Origin: Gammaproteobacteria bacterium
Lineage (GTDB): Bacteria > Pseudomonadota > Gammaproteobacteria > Pseudomonadales > Azotimanducaceae
DNA: 64,000 nucleotides
Reading direction: 5' to 3'
NCBI GenBank assembly: GCA_002690865.1
Contig: NZGG01000024.1
Location: 124,001-188,000, forward strand
Positions 54,060 to 63,984 of this stretch are shown in pieces; the first letter of the stretch is position 1; every line of letters starts with the position of its first letter. The position numbers and the translations under genes are program-made. The notes below the pieces were generated by a model. The model saw only the letters and a program-made list of their open reading frames with translations. It was not told where the DNA came from and made no database searches.

Positions 54060-54302
54060 CTATCCCTTCCGTAAAAGATAACTAAACACGCCATCTACCT
54101 CTTTGCTTTCTATAAGCTCATTGCCACTTTGCATAGAGAAAACCTCAAAATCCCTTACAGAACTTGAATCAGTGCTTTTTACTTCAAGTATACAGCCACT
54201 ATCCATATTATTCAGAGCCTGCTTAGCCTTCAGTAATGGCATAGGGCATGTCAGCCCACTCGTATCAAGTTTTTCGTCCGGTTCAAGCACATTTGTTCTC
54301 AT
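54060..54302 (-). CDS. TusA/SirA-type sulfur-carrier protein
   Basis: An 80-residue sulfurtransferase-fold protein with the catalytic Cys19 in LTCPMPLLKAKQAL (CPxP motif). TusA relays sulfur from IscS to tRNA thiolation, and paralogues act in sulfur oxidation or molybdenum enzyme maturation. The close link to perM and the absence of tusBCD make the exact role open. Confidence 0.87.
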   Translation of the reverse strand: MRTNVLEPDEKLDTSGLTCPMPLLKAKQALNNMDSGCILEVKSTDSSSVRDFEVFSMQSGNELIESKEVDGVFSYLLRKG

Positions 54303-54399
54303 AATCTAGTTATTATAGCACTTGAATGATCATCGTAATCAAAGAACGTTTCGCTGATCCGTGGTCTAATGTAGTCAAATCAGAACCGTTGTAAGAAGA

Positions 54400-55854
54400 T
54401 TGCAAGAAAACTCGAGAAATTATGGCCTGGCAAGCGGGCTGACGCTGATATTGGCCATGTCAATATCAAGTCTAAATTATGCTGATAATCAAAATTTACC
54501 GTCACTGGGCGATCCTCTGTCAGCTGTAGTCTCTTCTGCCCAAGAAAGAAAATTAGGACAAAGCTTTTTGCGTACATTGCGGAACCGAGCCCCAATACTC
54601 GATGATCCAATTATACAAGACTATCTTGAGCATCTTACCTATAAACTTATCTCTAACAGTCAATTAGAAGATCGAAAACTAGATCTTGTTATCATCGATA
54701 GCCCTTCACTTAATGCATTTGCTGTACCTGGGGGAATTATTGGCATTAATGATGGCCTTTTTAAATACTCAGAAACCGAACAAGAATTAGCGGCTATATT
54801 AGCTCATGAAATCGCTCATTTGAGTCAACGTCACTACGCAAGGGGTCTTGAGGCACAACAAAAATCGACTATGCTCACCATGGCTGGCATCCTGACAAGT
54901 GTTTTAGTGATGACTACCGTAGGCGGTGAAGCTGGCGCCGCAATGCTGAATACCGTTCAAGGAGTATCTGTGTCAAATCAATTACGTCATAGTCGAGCGA
55001 GAGAGGCTGAAGCGGATCGCATCGGAATAAACACTCTTATCGAATCCAAGATGAATCCTCGTGCCATGGCTTATATGTTTGAACAACTAGAAAAAACAGC
55101 TCGATACACATCCGATACATCTCCAGGATTTCTTCGAACACATCCCGTAACACAGGAAAGAATTGCCGATGCTTACAACCAAACTATCAACTATCCAAGT
55201 AAAGACTACCCACTGAATATTGATTTTCAGCTAGTAAAGGCTCACGCGACAGCCATTAGCGGAAAATCGCCAAGCGAACTAATGCCAGGCTTTTTAGCTG
55301 GAATCAGAAACCCGGTAATGGCAATCAAGCATGCAAATATCTACGGTCTTGTACTTGCATTAACGGAAGAAGGAAAGTTCCAAGAAGCAAGCGATAATCT
55401 CGCCATATTGCTAAAAATCTACCCAAATAAAATTCCAATCAAAATAGCAGAAGCTAATATTTCTATAATGTTACAGCGTTACGAAATTGCTGAGGCGCTG
55501 CTTTACGATGCACTAGCAATTAATCCTGGAAACTATCCTCTAACGATGGCACTTGCTCATGTTTTGATGACCACCTCACCAGAGGAATCCCAAGAATTAC
55601 TCACTGATCTTACAACTAAACGAAAAAGAGATGCTTACCTTTGGTATCACTTAGCAGAGGCGGCAGGTCTCGCAAAGGATATTCCTGCGGTCCACTGGAG
55701 CAGAGCTGAATATTTTGTATTGACTGGTGATCTAGAACAAGCAATTAGGCAGCTCTCCTACACTATCCCTCTCGTGGAAAACAACTTTCAACAAGAATCG
55801 AAAGTTAAAACCCGAATAAAAGAAATCGAAACCCTCAAAAATGTAGATCGTTAA
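54400..55854 (+). CDS. bepA: Periplasmic M48 metalloprotease/chaperone BepA
   Basis: A 484-residue BepA (YfgC). An N-terminal signal sequence (about 10-28, LASGLTLILAMSISSLNYA) is followed by the M48 domain with zinc motif HEIAH at residues 136-140, the same numbering as E. coli, and AREAEADRIG with the third ligand. C-terminal TPRs follow from about 310. It degrades misassembled LptD/BamA clients in the periplasm. The only suitable start is TTG 54400; the ATG at 54369 is out of frame. Confidence 0.93.
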   Translation: MQENSRNYGLASGLTLILAMSISSLNYADNQNLPSLGDPLSAVVSSAQERKLGQSFLRTLRNRAPILDDPIIQDYLEHLTYKLISNSQLEDRKLDLVIIDSPSLNAFAVPGGIIGINDGLFKYSETEQELAAILAHEIAHLSQRHYARGLEAQQKSTMLTMAGILTSVLVMTTVGGEAGAAMLNTVQGVSVSNQLRHSRAREAEADRIGINTLIESKMNPRAMAYMFEQLEKTARYTSDTSPGFLRTHPVTQERIADAYNQTINYPSKDYPLNIDFQLVKAHATAISGKSPSELMPGFLAGIRNPVMAIKHANIYGLVLALTEEGKFQEASDNLAILLKIYPNKIPIKIAEANISIMLQRYEIAEALLYDALAINPGNYPLTMALAHVLMTTSPEESQELLTDLTTKRKRDAYLWYHLAEAAGLAKDIPAVHWSRAEYFVLTGDLEQAIRQLSYTIPLVENNFQQESKVKTRIKEIETLKNVDR

Positions 55855-56904
55855 CTATTTTTTTCTTAATCGGATTTTATTACTCTCAGCGAAGGAAACC
55901 ATACGATTAAGTGGAAGAAGTGCCCTTTCAGCTAAAGCCTTATCAACGAAGATCTCATTGCTACCTTCTCTTAGAGTCTGTTCAAGATATTCCAGAGAAT
56001 TCATTCCCATCCAAGGACAATGGGCACAGCTGCGGCAAGTAGCACCCTTACCCGCGGTAGGAGCTTCGATAAAAAGCTTGTTTGGGGACAAAGTTCGCAT
56101 TTTATGAAAAATGCCCTTATCAGTGGCAACGATAAATTGGTCGGTAGAAAGATCCTGAGAAGCTTTTATGAGTTGTGTAGTGGAGCCAACCACATCCGCC
56201 AAAGCAATTACCTCTTCCGGAGATTCTGGATGGACCAACACTGAAGCATCGGGATAAACATTCATTAGATCTTTCAGTCCTTTCGCTTTAAATTCCTCAT
56301 GCACGATGCAGGAACCATCCCACATGAGAATATCTGCACCGGTTTCATTTCGAATGTAACTACCCAAATATTTATCAGGCGCCCACAACAACTTTTCGCC
56401 CTTACTCATTAGATACTCAGCTACTTCTAAAGCAATACTAGAGGTGACCACCCAATCTGAACGAGCTTTGACTGCTGCAGAAGTATTCGCGTACACCACC
56501 ACCGTTCTATCAGAATGATCGTCACAAAAAGATTCAAATTCATCAGCAGGACACCCTAAATCCAAAGAGCAAGTAGCTTCGAGGGTGGGCATAAGAACAC
56601 GTTTCTCCGGGCTCAGTATCTTTCCGGTCTCACCCATAAACTTGACACCCGCCACAACTAGAGTGGTCGCTGGATGATCACTGCCAAATCTAGCCATCTC
56701 TAACGAATCAGAAACACAACCACCAGTTTCTTCAGCGATCTCTTGTATCGCATCATCAGTATAATAATGCGCCACTAAAACAGCGTTTTTCTGGTCAAGT
56801 AAAGACTTAATTTTTTTCTTATAATCATCAATTTCCGTCTGAGCTAGAAGATGGCTCTGGTGCAGCGGTATATTAAAAGTGATACTAGTCAATCTTAATT
56901 CCAA
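55855..56904 (-). CDS. nadA: Quinolinate synthase
   Basis: A 349-residue NadA, the [4Fe-4S] enzyme that makes quinolinate from iminoaspartate and DHAP for NAD synthesis. Cluster cysteines are Cys112, Cys199 and Cys296 (CRSCAHCPW), one residue off E. coli numbering. [19 protein letters not shown] and [14 protein letters not shown] are conserved. It is convergent with bepA (no gap) and divergent from the ATP-grasp gene. Confidence 0.95.
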   Translation of the reverse strand: MELRLTSITFNIPLHQSHLLAQTEIDDYKKKIKSLLDQKNAVLVAHYYTDDAIQEIAEETGGCVSDSLEMARFGSDHPATTLVVAGVKFMGETGKILSPEKRVLMPTLEATCSLDLGCPADEFESFCDDHSDRTVVVYANTSAAVKARSDWVVTSSIALEVAEYLMSKGEKLLWAPDKYLGSYIRNETGADILMWDGSCIVHEEFKAKGLKDLMNVYPDASVLVHPESPEEVIALADVVGSTTQLIKASQDLSTDQFIVATDKGIFHKMRTLSPNKLFIEAPTAGKGATCRSCAHCPWMGMNSLEYLEQTLREGSNEIFVDKALAERALLPLNRMVSFAESNKIRLRKK

Positions 56905-56953
56905 TTCATTAAATAACAGTCATTATACGTCATCGTGAAGAGGTCGGACGCTA

Positions 56954-57883
56954 ATGAGTAAAATTGCATTTTTTATCCCAAACTTTGAAGAAAGTCATAT
57001 CGATTCAAATTACTTGAGAATTGCCAATGAGCTAAACAAAAGGGGAGTCGCCGTCACCCTCCTGCTAATCGATACACTTTCGCTATGTAAATCACAAGTT
57101 TTCGCCGAGGGATGGAAGTATACTCAGACTCCCATCACAGACCACTCACGTTTCAACTTAAAAGAGTTCAACTTACTAGAGTTTACCCATCTTTGGGTTT
57201 TTTCACTTGGGACAAAAGAATCTTTCCTCGACAAATATCAGTTACTTTATACAGGAAAATACGATATCCACTTTGTTAATTCTCTTGAAGCGATCATGCA
57301 TCTAAAGAGCAAGTACTTCATCACGAGCAATACCAAGGTATTTAAACATCCTGAAACTCATGCATCAACAAAAGCTGATAAGCTGCTAAAGCACGTTGAA
57401 TCATCGGAAAAAGCTTGGATTGCAAAACCACCGGCCGGTAGTCTAGGTCGAGATGTCTTTCTACTACGTCCAGGTAATTCTAATAATCGGGCAATACTCG
57501 AAAACCTTTGCGGTCGCAAGGGTAATCAGTACGCACTGATACAGGAACACATATCAGCAATTGAATACGGAGAGAAAAGAGTCCTAATCGCAGGAGCGAA
57601 AATAGTAGGCCAATATAAACGTTTAGCGAGCGGTGATCACCGTACTAATCTTCTCCGTGGCGCGACCAGTCAGGTCTGCGATCTAACTCCAGATGAATCT
57701 GCTTACTGTAATGAAATTGGTGCATGGCTCCAAGGCATGGGAGCAAACTATGTCGGTATTGATATGGTTTACCCTTGGATAATAGAGTTTAATGTAGTCA
57801 ATCCAGGGGGATTAATGACAATAGAAGAGTTAACCGGTGAAGACTTAGCGCCTAAAATTGTTAAGCAACTAAACCTAGCTTGA
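56954..57883 (+). CDS. ATP-grasp ligase, glutathione synthetase-like
   Basis: A 309-residue ATP-grasp protein resembling glutathione synthetase (GshB): AWIAKPPAGSLGRDVFLLRPG in the ATP-binding subdomain, YALIQEHISAI, GEKRVLIAGAKIVGQYKRLA, and the metal-binding IIEFNVVNPGGL near the C-terminus. Sequence divergence from GshB at the N-terminus leaves open other peptide-ligase roles. It lies immediately upstream of the tRNA-Lys gene. Confidence 0.8.
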   Translation: MSKIAFFIPNFEESHIDSNYLRIANELNKRGVAVTLLLIDTLSLCKSQVFAEGWKYTQTPITDHSRFNLKEFNLLEFTHLWVFSLGTKESFLDKYQLLYTGKYDIHFVNSLEAIMHLKSKYFITSNTKVFKHPETHASTKADKLLKHVESSEKAWIAKPPAGSLGRDVFLLRPGNSNNRAILENLCGRKGNQYALIQEHISAIEYGEKRVLIAGAKIVGQYKRLASGDHRTNLLRGATSQVCDLTPDESAYCNEIGAWLQGMGANYVGIDMVYPWIIEFNVVNPGGLMTIEELTGEDLAPKIVKQLNLA

Positions 57884-57907
57884 GTTTTTATCGCAAATGG
57901 TTAAGAT
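57880..57907 (+). promoter_or_regulatory. Promoter of tRNA-Lys
   Basis: TTGAGT (57880-57885), a 16-bp spacer and TAAGAT (57902-57907) are followed by a GC-rich discriminator (CCGGCTCCCG), the hallmark of stringently controlled stable-RNA promoters. The -35 overlaps the stop codon region of the upstream gene. Confidence 0.55.
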
Positions 57908-57922
57908 ACCGGCTCCCGAAAT

Positions 57923-57998
57923 GGGCCGTTAGCTCAGTTGGTAGAGCAGCTGGCTTTTAACTAGTTGGTCCCGCGTTCGAGTCGCGGACGGCCCACCA
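57923..57998 (+). tRNA. tRNA-Lys (anticodon TTT)
   Basis: A complete 76-nt cloverleaf: acceptor stem GGGCCGT/ACGGCCC, D arm TAGCTCAGTTGGTAGAGCA, anticodon loop CTTTTAA with anticodon TTT, T arm with GTTCGAGTC and an encoded CCA end. Strongly similar to E. coli tRNA-Lys. A single copy stands between the ATP-grasp gene and the ABC exporter operon. Confidence 0.97.
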
Positions 57999-58043
57999 AA
58001 TCGGAGATGACTTAATATTTCATTGCTCACATCCCCCTCGTCT

Positions 58044-59966
58044 CTACCGACTCTGCAGTTCGACAAATCTTTTATAACGGCCAGATTTTTTAGACATAAG
58101 GTTGTCATGGCTATCTTCTTCTTGTACCCGACCGTTCTCTAAAAAAACAATTCTATCAGCGTGCATAATCGTAGACAGACGATGAGCGATGATTAATACA
58201 ATTCTACCTCTAGCAGCCTCTTGAAGAGCTGCAATTAGATAAGCCTCTGTCTCTGGGTCAAGAGCCGATGTAGGTTCATCCAATATTAAAATTGGCGTCT
58301 CCCGAATCAAACCGCGAGCAATCGATATCCTCTGTTTCTGACCAACTGATAGTTTGCTATTAGTTGTACCCAAGCAAGTCTCGTAGCCTTCTGGCAAATT
58401 ATTGATAAAATCGTGAATTCCCACGACTTTCGCAACCCTTATCACCTCTTGAATAGTCGCATCAGGTTTGCCATACCGAATATTATCGGCAATCGAGACC
58501 GCCAACGTTTCTGTTTCCTGGAATACGTACGTTATCTGACTACGCAAATCATCGATGGAAACATCATTAATATCCTGACCATCAATCCTGATATAGCCCT
58601 CACTAGCTGTGTGATATCGAGCGATTAGATAAGCCAGAGTTGTCTTGCCTGCACCTGTTGGCCCGGCAAGCGCAATTATTTCCCCTATATTAGCTTTAAA
58701 ACTTACACCAGCAAGAGCTCTCCGACCATCTGGATACACAAAACCAACATCCTCGAACAAGAGACTCTCGCTTATTTTTGCAGCCCCTTTAGAGGAGACG
58801 ATTTTTTCTTGTTCCATGTCCAACATTGCAAAAACCCTACGCGCCTTGGCGGCGGGTTCCTGCAAACCAATCCACAGCCAAGCCAGAACTCCAGCGGGCT
58901 CGCTCACTGCCATAAAATATCCAATCACGACAGCATAATCCCCAGGGGTCATCTCTCCTGATACCACCTTACCCAACACATACAACATAACCCCCCAAAA
59001 GAGGAATCTGCCCGTACTTTCGCCCAATTTGGTAACTAAATTGTTAACCAAAACCAGATAACGATCTCGCCGAAAAGAATTTGCACTAGCAAGCGCAAAT
59101 CGTTCTTTTTCAATCTCATTAACACCCAAACTTTGTACAGCTTGAATATTATCCATTCCTTCCTCTGTCGTACTGACGAACACTGCTCCCGCTGCAGCAC
59201 TTGCCTGCGCTCGTCGACGAATCATTCTAGAGAAAGGCGTTGTAACTAGGAGAAAAATAGGCATCGAACCAACAGCCAACCATACTAGAATCGGAGAGTC
59301 TGGGTAAGCACTTGTCATTGTATAGGCAGCAGTAATAATCGTAACTACAGCCCACCCCAAAATTTGTACAATCCATCGGACAACCGAAGGTACTGAGTGC
59401 ACATCATGCATTGCCCGGAAGACCGAATCTCCGATGGGTTGGTTATCTAATTTAGTTATTGGTAATAAGCGGAGACCCTCAAATAAGCGAGAACGAACCA
59501 TATGTAATAGAGAATGTTGCATCCGAAGCTCGATAAGATCGCCAACATAATGCCAAATAATACGGAAAGCAATCCCAGCCAAAGTCCAACATGCCAACCA
59601 AAATAAAATAGTCACAGCCGACTTATCCAACAAAAACTGGATTACTGGCAGTAAAAATGTGGGGTAGCCAGACCCATCCTCTGGTAACGGATTGCCGAGG
59701 ACAACCTGATCTACAAGCACTTTTCCAATCCAAGGTGCGACCGCAGTTGTGATTATCTGTATGACCCAACCCATGGATAAAACTACAGCGAACCGCTTCC
59801 AATAAAACCTTATGAGTAACAAACAACGCCAAATCAACCGTGCCGTTGTTCGGTTATCAATATCGGTCTCAGAGTCAACTAGGCTCGCTTTCTCATCCAG
59901 TGCTTCTTCATCTTCACGCAGCTTCCCGAGCGAGAATTTACTCTCTCTAGTGAAAGTATCAGTCAC
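58044..59966 (-). CDS. ABC exporter half-transporter (second subunit)
   Basis: About 640 residues: a six-TM exporter domain (about 60-370) then an ATPase domain with Walker A GPTGAGKTTLAY (about 434), signature LSVGQKQRISIARG, Walker B ILILDEPTSALD with the catalytic Glu and H-loop IAHRLSTI. The start is probably GTG 59966, overlapping the upstream stop, with GGGGA about 8 nt before it; TTG 59996 is the longer alternative. It pairs with the 809-residue upstream subunit as a heterodimeric exporter. Substrate unknown. Confidence 0.87.
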   Translation of the reverse strand: MTDTFTRESKFSLGKLREDEEALDEKASLVDSETDIDNRTTARLIWRCLLLIRFYWKRFAVVLSMGWVIQIITTAVAPWIGKVLVDQVVLGNPLPEDGSGYPTFLLPVIQFLLDKSAVTILFWLACWTLAGIAFRIIWHYVGDLIELRMQHSLLHMVRSRLFEGLRLLPITKLDNQPIGDSVFRAMHDVHSVPSVVRWIVQILGWAVVTIITAAYTMTSAYPDSPILVWLAVGSMPIFLLVTTPFSRMIRRRAQASAAAGAVFVSTTEEGMDNIQAVQSLGVNEIEKERFALASANSFRRDRYLVLVNNLVTKLGESTGRFLFWGVMLYVLGKVVSGEMTPGDYAVVIGYFMAVSEPAGVLAWLWIGLQEPAAKARRVFAMLDMEQEKIVSSKGAAKISESLLFEDVGFVYPDGRRALAGVSFKANIGEIIALAGPTGAGKTTLAYLIARYHTASEGYIRIDGQDINDVSIDDLRSQITYVFQETETLAVSIADNIRYGKPDATIQEVIRVAKVVGIHDFINNLPEGYETCLGTTNSKLSVGQKQRISIARGLIRETPILILDEPTSALDPETEAYLIAALQEAARGRIVLIIAHRLSTIMHADRIVFLENGRVQEEDSHDNLMSKKSGRYKRFVELQSR

Positions 59967-62388
59967 CTTCAACTTCCCCAGATTCAGCACGAACAAAAGA
60001 TCTATAAAGTCCAGATTCCATGGACATCAGCTTTTTGTGATCACCACTTTCCATGACCTTGCCTGACTCCAGAAAGAGAATCTCGTCTGCACGACGAATT
60101 GTCGATACCCTGTGAGTTATTAGGAAAATTGCTCGTCTGGGCGAATCAGGATTCTTAGCCCATTCTCTTAGGTTTTCCAGCACCTGGTGTTCAGTATCTG
60201 CATCTAGCGCAGCAGTTGGCTCATCCAGCAAAAGAATAGGCGTGTCGCGAATAATTGCTCTAGCTATCGAGATCCTTTGACGCTGGCCTACAGACAAACG
60301 TCCTCCTCTATCACCTAGCATCGTTTCAAGACCCTCTGGCATGGTTTCCAAGGTCTCCTCCAAGCAAGCAACCCTAACCGCTTCATTTACGCTTTCGTCG
60401 TCTGCTTCGGGCACAGCGTAGCGGATGTTATCTCTAATAGTCATGCCGAAAAGCACATTCTCCTGCAGTGCAATCGCAATATTCTTCCGTAGAGAGTCCA
60501 CTGAATATCCCCGAATATCATGTCCATCTATTGAAATAACACCTCTATCAGGATCAAATAACCTGAGTATCAAATTCACCAGCGTGGATTTTCCCGACCC
60601 TGTCGGACCTACAATCGCCGTAATAGTCCCCGGGGTTGCACATAAATTGATGCCGTTGAGGACGGGCCTGTCGAAGGAATAGGAAAAAACAACGTCTTTG
60701 AAGCGAATTTCCTGCTCGAACTTTTGAAAAGGAATTGCATCATGACTATCGCGAACCTCTGGTTCCATGTCCAAAATGTCAAAGACACGCCTCAATCCCA
60801 TAGCAACATCCTGGGCCCAGCCCCATATTCGCATTATTTCTACGATTAGCCCTATCGCTCCCTCATAACGCTCCCGACTCCACTGATATGCAGAAAGATT
60901 CCAAACCACAAACGTAAGACCGGCCAAGGCAATCAACTCAGTCGCAAATGTTGGTTCACTCTTACCAGCCCAAAGGGCCATGAAGCAAACCCCTCCCAAA
61001 ATCAATACAGCCGAATAAGACTCTGTAATTACCCTAACTCTAAAACCTAGCCTTTCATTACGGTATTGAGCATTAAAAGCAATCATTGAGTCATCTTCAA
61101 AACTACTCTGAGAACGTGCACCCGCTTGATAAGCCTTTGCCAACTTAATAGATCGAAAAGACTCTTGGACCATAGAGGTAAGATCCGCATTGGCAATACG
61201 CTGCACTAATGAGCGTGTTCGAAACCTGGGCATTGCCCAGCGCGCAACTAAAAATGTTGGCACAAGGGCAAACAAAATAATCAATCCAAGCGTAGGAGAT
61301 AAAATCGAAACTAGAGCAGCCGTGACCACGACATTAACAGTCATCACAACTAATTCACCCAACACCTTGAGAACATGAGTAACAGTTTCCGAGTCTGATT
61401 GAATTCGCCAGATAGAATCACCCACTCGATGATCCGCATGATGTCGCAGTGACAATTTATGCCACTGATCTACTAAGGCGAGTCTAAGATCATGATTGAT
61501 GCGCTGAAAAACCCAGATGATATAATAAAGTAGGAAAAGATCGAGAGGCCAGAGAATCAGGAACCACGCCAGTTCCAGCTTCACTGGTGCCCAACGCAGA
61601 TCCATTCTCTGCTCCTCTGAAAGAATAGATAAAACATCAGCTGACATACCGGGATAGCCCAGTAATACAGATAAACCCGGCATAAGGGGCTCATTTTGAA
61701 GTACTGACTGATTGATAATTTCTGCAGTCACCAAACCAATAAGTAAAACACCTACACCTTTGACCGCCTCAAGACCGTAGTAGTAAATAAGATGAGATCC
61801 AACTCGAATTCTAAATTTTAAGCCAGTTGAATCTATTCGAAACTGGACGAACCAGCCAAGCAAACAGGCTAAGGAAATAGCACCGACATAGACTTTAGCA
61901 CCAGATCCCTCTATCAGAACTAGAGAAATCATATTTGCGATAATCACTGATAATACGACCAACACGAGAGAGACTGTTTGGATTTTTCCTGTCAAGTTTG
62001 GAAGCGGCCATGAGAAAATCACAGCCAATAGAATTAGCGCATAGAGAAAATTATAGGGATACTCTAAAGTAACAGGCGTGAGACTCAGATAGGGGAACAG
62101 CACAGCCAGGATGGTCACCAGCAGCGGCATATAAACGAAGCTATACCCGCGGCCCCTGATAAGTTCTGCAACACGATCTTCGACGCCAACACCTGGTATC
62201 CACCAGCGACCTAGAACCTGTGGCGAGATATATGGCCAACTACGCGCCAAAAGCGAAACTACAGCGGCAAACCCACTCGTATCGTCTTTGACAGACAGAT
62301 CTCGCGAATCCGGAATAGGATCCCCTTCACCGTAAAAAGGCACAGCATCAGCAAGATTTTGCGACCGAACTACTATTTCTCTATCCAA
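59959..62388 (-). CDS. ABC exporter half-transporter with extended N-terminal membrane domain
   Basis: An 809-residue subunit. A soluble head (1-75) is followed by an extra hydrophobic region (about 85-245) of roughly five TM segments before the standard exporter domain (about 270-560) and ATPase domain (Walker A GPTGSGKSTLVN near 593, signature LSVGQRQRISIARA, Walker B ILLLDEPTAALD, H-loop LITHRVSTI). Both subunits have LSVGQ in place of LSGGQ and both keep the catalytic Glu. Exporters are usually about 580-620 residues, so the added domain is notable; it could recruit a substrate or partner. Confidence 0.86.
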   Translation of the reverse strand: MDREIVVRSQNLADAVPFYGEGDPIPDSRDLSVKDDTSGFAAVVSLLARSWPYISPQVLGRWWIPGVGVEDRVAELIRGRGYSFVYMPLLVTILAVLFPYLSLTPVTLEYPYNFLYALILLAVIFSWPLPNLTGKIQTVSLVLVVLSVIIANMISLVLIEGSGAKVYVGAISLACLLGWFVQFRIDSTGLKFRIRVGSHLIYYYGLEAVKGVGVLLIGLVTAEIINQSVLQNEPLMPGLSVLLGYPGMSADVLSILSEEQRMDLRWAPVKLELAWFLILWPLDLFLLYYIIWVFQRINHDLRLALVDQWHKLSLRHHADHRVGDSIWRIQSDSETVTHVLKVLGELVVMTVNVVVTAALVSILSPTLGLIILFALVPTFLVARWAMPRFRTRSLVQRIANADLTSMVQESFRSIKLAKAYQAGARSQSSFEDDSMIAFNAQYRNERLGFRVRVITESYSAVLILGGVCFMALWAGKSEPTFATELIALAGLTFVVWNLSAYQWSRERYEGAIGLIVEIMRIWGWAQDVAMGLRRVFDILDMEPEVRDSHDAIPFQKFEQEIRFKDVVFSYSFDRPVLNGINLCATPGTITAIVGPTGSGKSTLVNLILRLFDPDRGVISIDGHDIRGYSVDSLRKNIAIALQENVLFGMTIRDNIRYAVPEADDESVNEAVRVACLEETLETMPEGLETMLGDRGGRLSVGQRQRISIARAIIRDTPILLLDEPTAALDADTEHQVLENLREWAKNPDSPRRAIFLITHRVSTIRRADEILFLESGKVMESGDHKKLMSMESGLYRSFVRAESGEVEGD

Positions 62389-62605
62389 GTTTTAACCTAT
62401 GCTTAATCTAGTTCGCCAGGTCAAACTAGAGTTCCAACTTGACCAAAGTATCAAAAACCTTATCTAGCTTTAACTCAATAGAAAAATCAATATCTATTCG
62501 TCCCTCCCTAACACCTTACTCATCAGTAATAACGGTCCACCGCTTTTTGTTTATCTGAAGAGCTACAATCTTTTGATCCCCCTAGAGCAGCAGAACGAAT
62601 ATATA

Positions 62606-63427
62606 TCAACTTTGACAAATTACCTTATCTCTGAGATACGCCTCGGCTAACGTCGCTACTGTTTTCCCTTGATGGACAGTGACCACTTGCTCAAGCAAAT
62701 CCCGAGAACGTTTGCAGTCCCCAAGAAGATTATACACTTGACCCAGTTTAAATGCCGCATCTGGAACTTTTCTGTGTTCAGGGTAAAACTGAATTACGTA
62801 CTCCAAAGCCTCAGTCGCACTCTCCAGATCAGGTTTCGACTTAGCGGCGTACACTTGCCCCAACCAATAATAGACATTTGGGGCGTAGCTCCCCTCTGGA
62901 AAACGATTAATAACTGCCCGAAGCTGCGAGATGGCGAGGTCATACTGCTTATTCCTAATCAGATCATGAGCAATATCATACAAAGTCTGCTCATCCTGGA
63001 CTTCAGCAACTTCATCAGTCGCGGTCATATTTTTTTCAGCGGAACTAGGAGAGGAGTTTCCTATGGTACGCAAAGTTTTAAACTCTGCGTCCATATTTTG
63101 AAATCGCGAATCCAGCTCTAAATAACGATCATCCTGAGTCGATCGCATGCGATCGACTTTAAAAGTGACTTCCTCTAAGAGACCACGCAAAGTCATGATC
63201 TCCCTCTCTAATAGTTGAATTTGATATTGAGTCTCTGTTGCTTCATCAACTGCAGAGTCGCTGATTGGTGGAGCAAAGGGTTCAAGAAACGGCTCCTTAT
63301 ATGAAGCTGCAGATGATTCTTCCACAATAATAGGACTATTGTTCGACTGAGCCGATGCGGGGGATAAACTGCTTACACAAAAAGCTAAGGCATACAGTCC
63401 AAGCGTTGTCCCACGGAAATTACTCAT
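62606..63427 (-). CDS. cpoB: Cell division coordinator CpoB (YbgF)
   Basis: A 273-residue periplasmic protein. The signal peptide ends near SPASAQ (about 27), a coiled-coil trimerisation segment (about 66-110) carries QIQLLEREIMTLRGLLEEV, and TPR repeats cover about 150-268 (YDIAHDLIRNKQYDLAISQL, YWLGQVYAAK, AAFKLGQVYNLLGD). CpoB links PBP1B peptidoglycan synthesis with Tol-Pal constriction. It lies 14 nt after pal in the usual tol-pal-cpoB order. Confidence 0.93.
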   Translation of the reverse strand: MSNFRGTTLGLYALAFCVSSLSPASAQSNNSPIIVEESSAASYKEPFLEPFAPPISDSAVDEATETQYQIQLLEREIMTLRGLLEEVTFKVDRMRSTQDDRYLELDSRFQNMDAEFKTLRTIGNSSPSSAEKNMTATDEVAEVQDEQTLYDIAHDLIRNKQYDLAISQLRAVINRFPEGSYAPNVYYWLGQVYAAKSKPDLESATEALEYVIQFYPEHRKVPDAAFKLGQVYNLLGDCKRSRDLLEQVVTVHQGKTVATLAEAYLRDKVICQS

Positions 63428-63441
63428 CCGTTTATTCCGTA

Positions 63442-63984
63442 CTAGCGGTAAATAATCTCTACACGTCTATTATAGGTCCAACTCATTTCCGTTGAACCCG
63501 TCGCGTAAGGCTTTTCCTCGCCATAGCTAATCACCTCTATTTGTGACGATGACACCCCTTGAGCAACCAAATATGCTCGCACCGAATTCGCTCTTCGTTC
63601 ACCTAGAGCTAAGTTATATTCCCGTGTACCTCGCTCATCCGCATGCCCCTCAAGCCGAGCACGAAGAGACGGATTACCTTTCATCGCAGCAGCATGCTTA
63701 TTAAGCTCCTTATGACCAGCTCGCTTAACAATTGCCTGATCAAAAGCAAAGAAAAAGCGACCTTGTAATATCTCATTACCAGATTCTGTGGGGATTACTA
63801 GCTTAGCACCCCTGATCGACGGCTTTGGTTTTGCCTCCTCCTTAACTTGCACTGGCGTTGCAGTGGTCACCTCTGACACAGCAGCATCTGAACCACTATC
63901 TGCAGGTTCATTACTCGCACAACCCGCCAGTATAATTGACATGAGGCCAACCGTCAGCCAGCCCAGCTTTCTTAGTGTTCCCAT
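63442..63984 (-). CDS. pal: Peptidoglycan-associated lipoprotein
   Basis: A 180-residue Pal. Lipobox LAGC places the lipidated cysteine at residue 22; a low-complexity Ala/Ser/Pro linker follows, and then an OmpA-like peptidoglycan-binding domain (about 75-180) with FFAFDQAIV, LEGHADERGTREYNLALGERRA and SYGEEKPYATG. It anchors the outer membrane to the wall as part of Tol-Pal. The tol genes should lie beyond the window end, since pal starts at 63984 and is read leftward. Confidence 0.96.
   Translation of the reverse strand: MGTLRKLGWLTVGLMSIILAGCASNEPADSGSDAAVSEVTTATPVQVKEEAKPKPSIRGAKLVIPTESGNEILQGRFFFAFDQAIVKRAGHKELNKHAAAMKGNPSLRARLEGHADERGTREYNLALGERRANSVRAYLVAQGVSSSQIEVISYGEEKPYATGSTEMSWTYNRRVEIIYR

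Noticed and set aside
57923-57998. tRNA-Lys as an integration site for a mobile element
   Set aside because: No integrase, no repeat of the tRNA 3' end noticed downstream and the flanking genes look chromosomal.
62419-62446. GGTCAA/TTGACC inverted repeat upstream of the ABC exporter genes
   Set aside because: Arms are only 6 bp with a 14-bp spacer and no promoter elements in register; expected by chance at this length.
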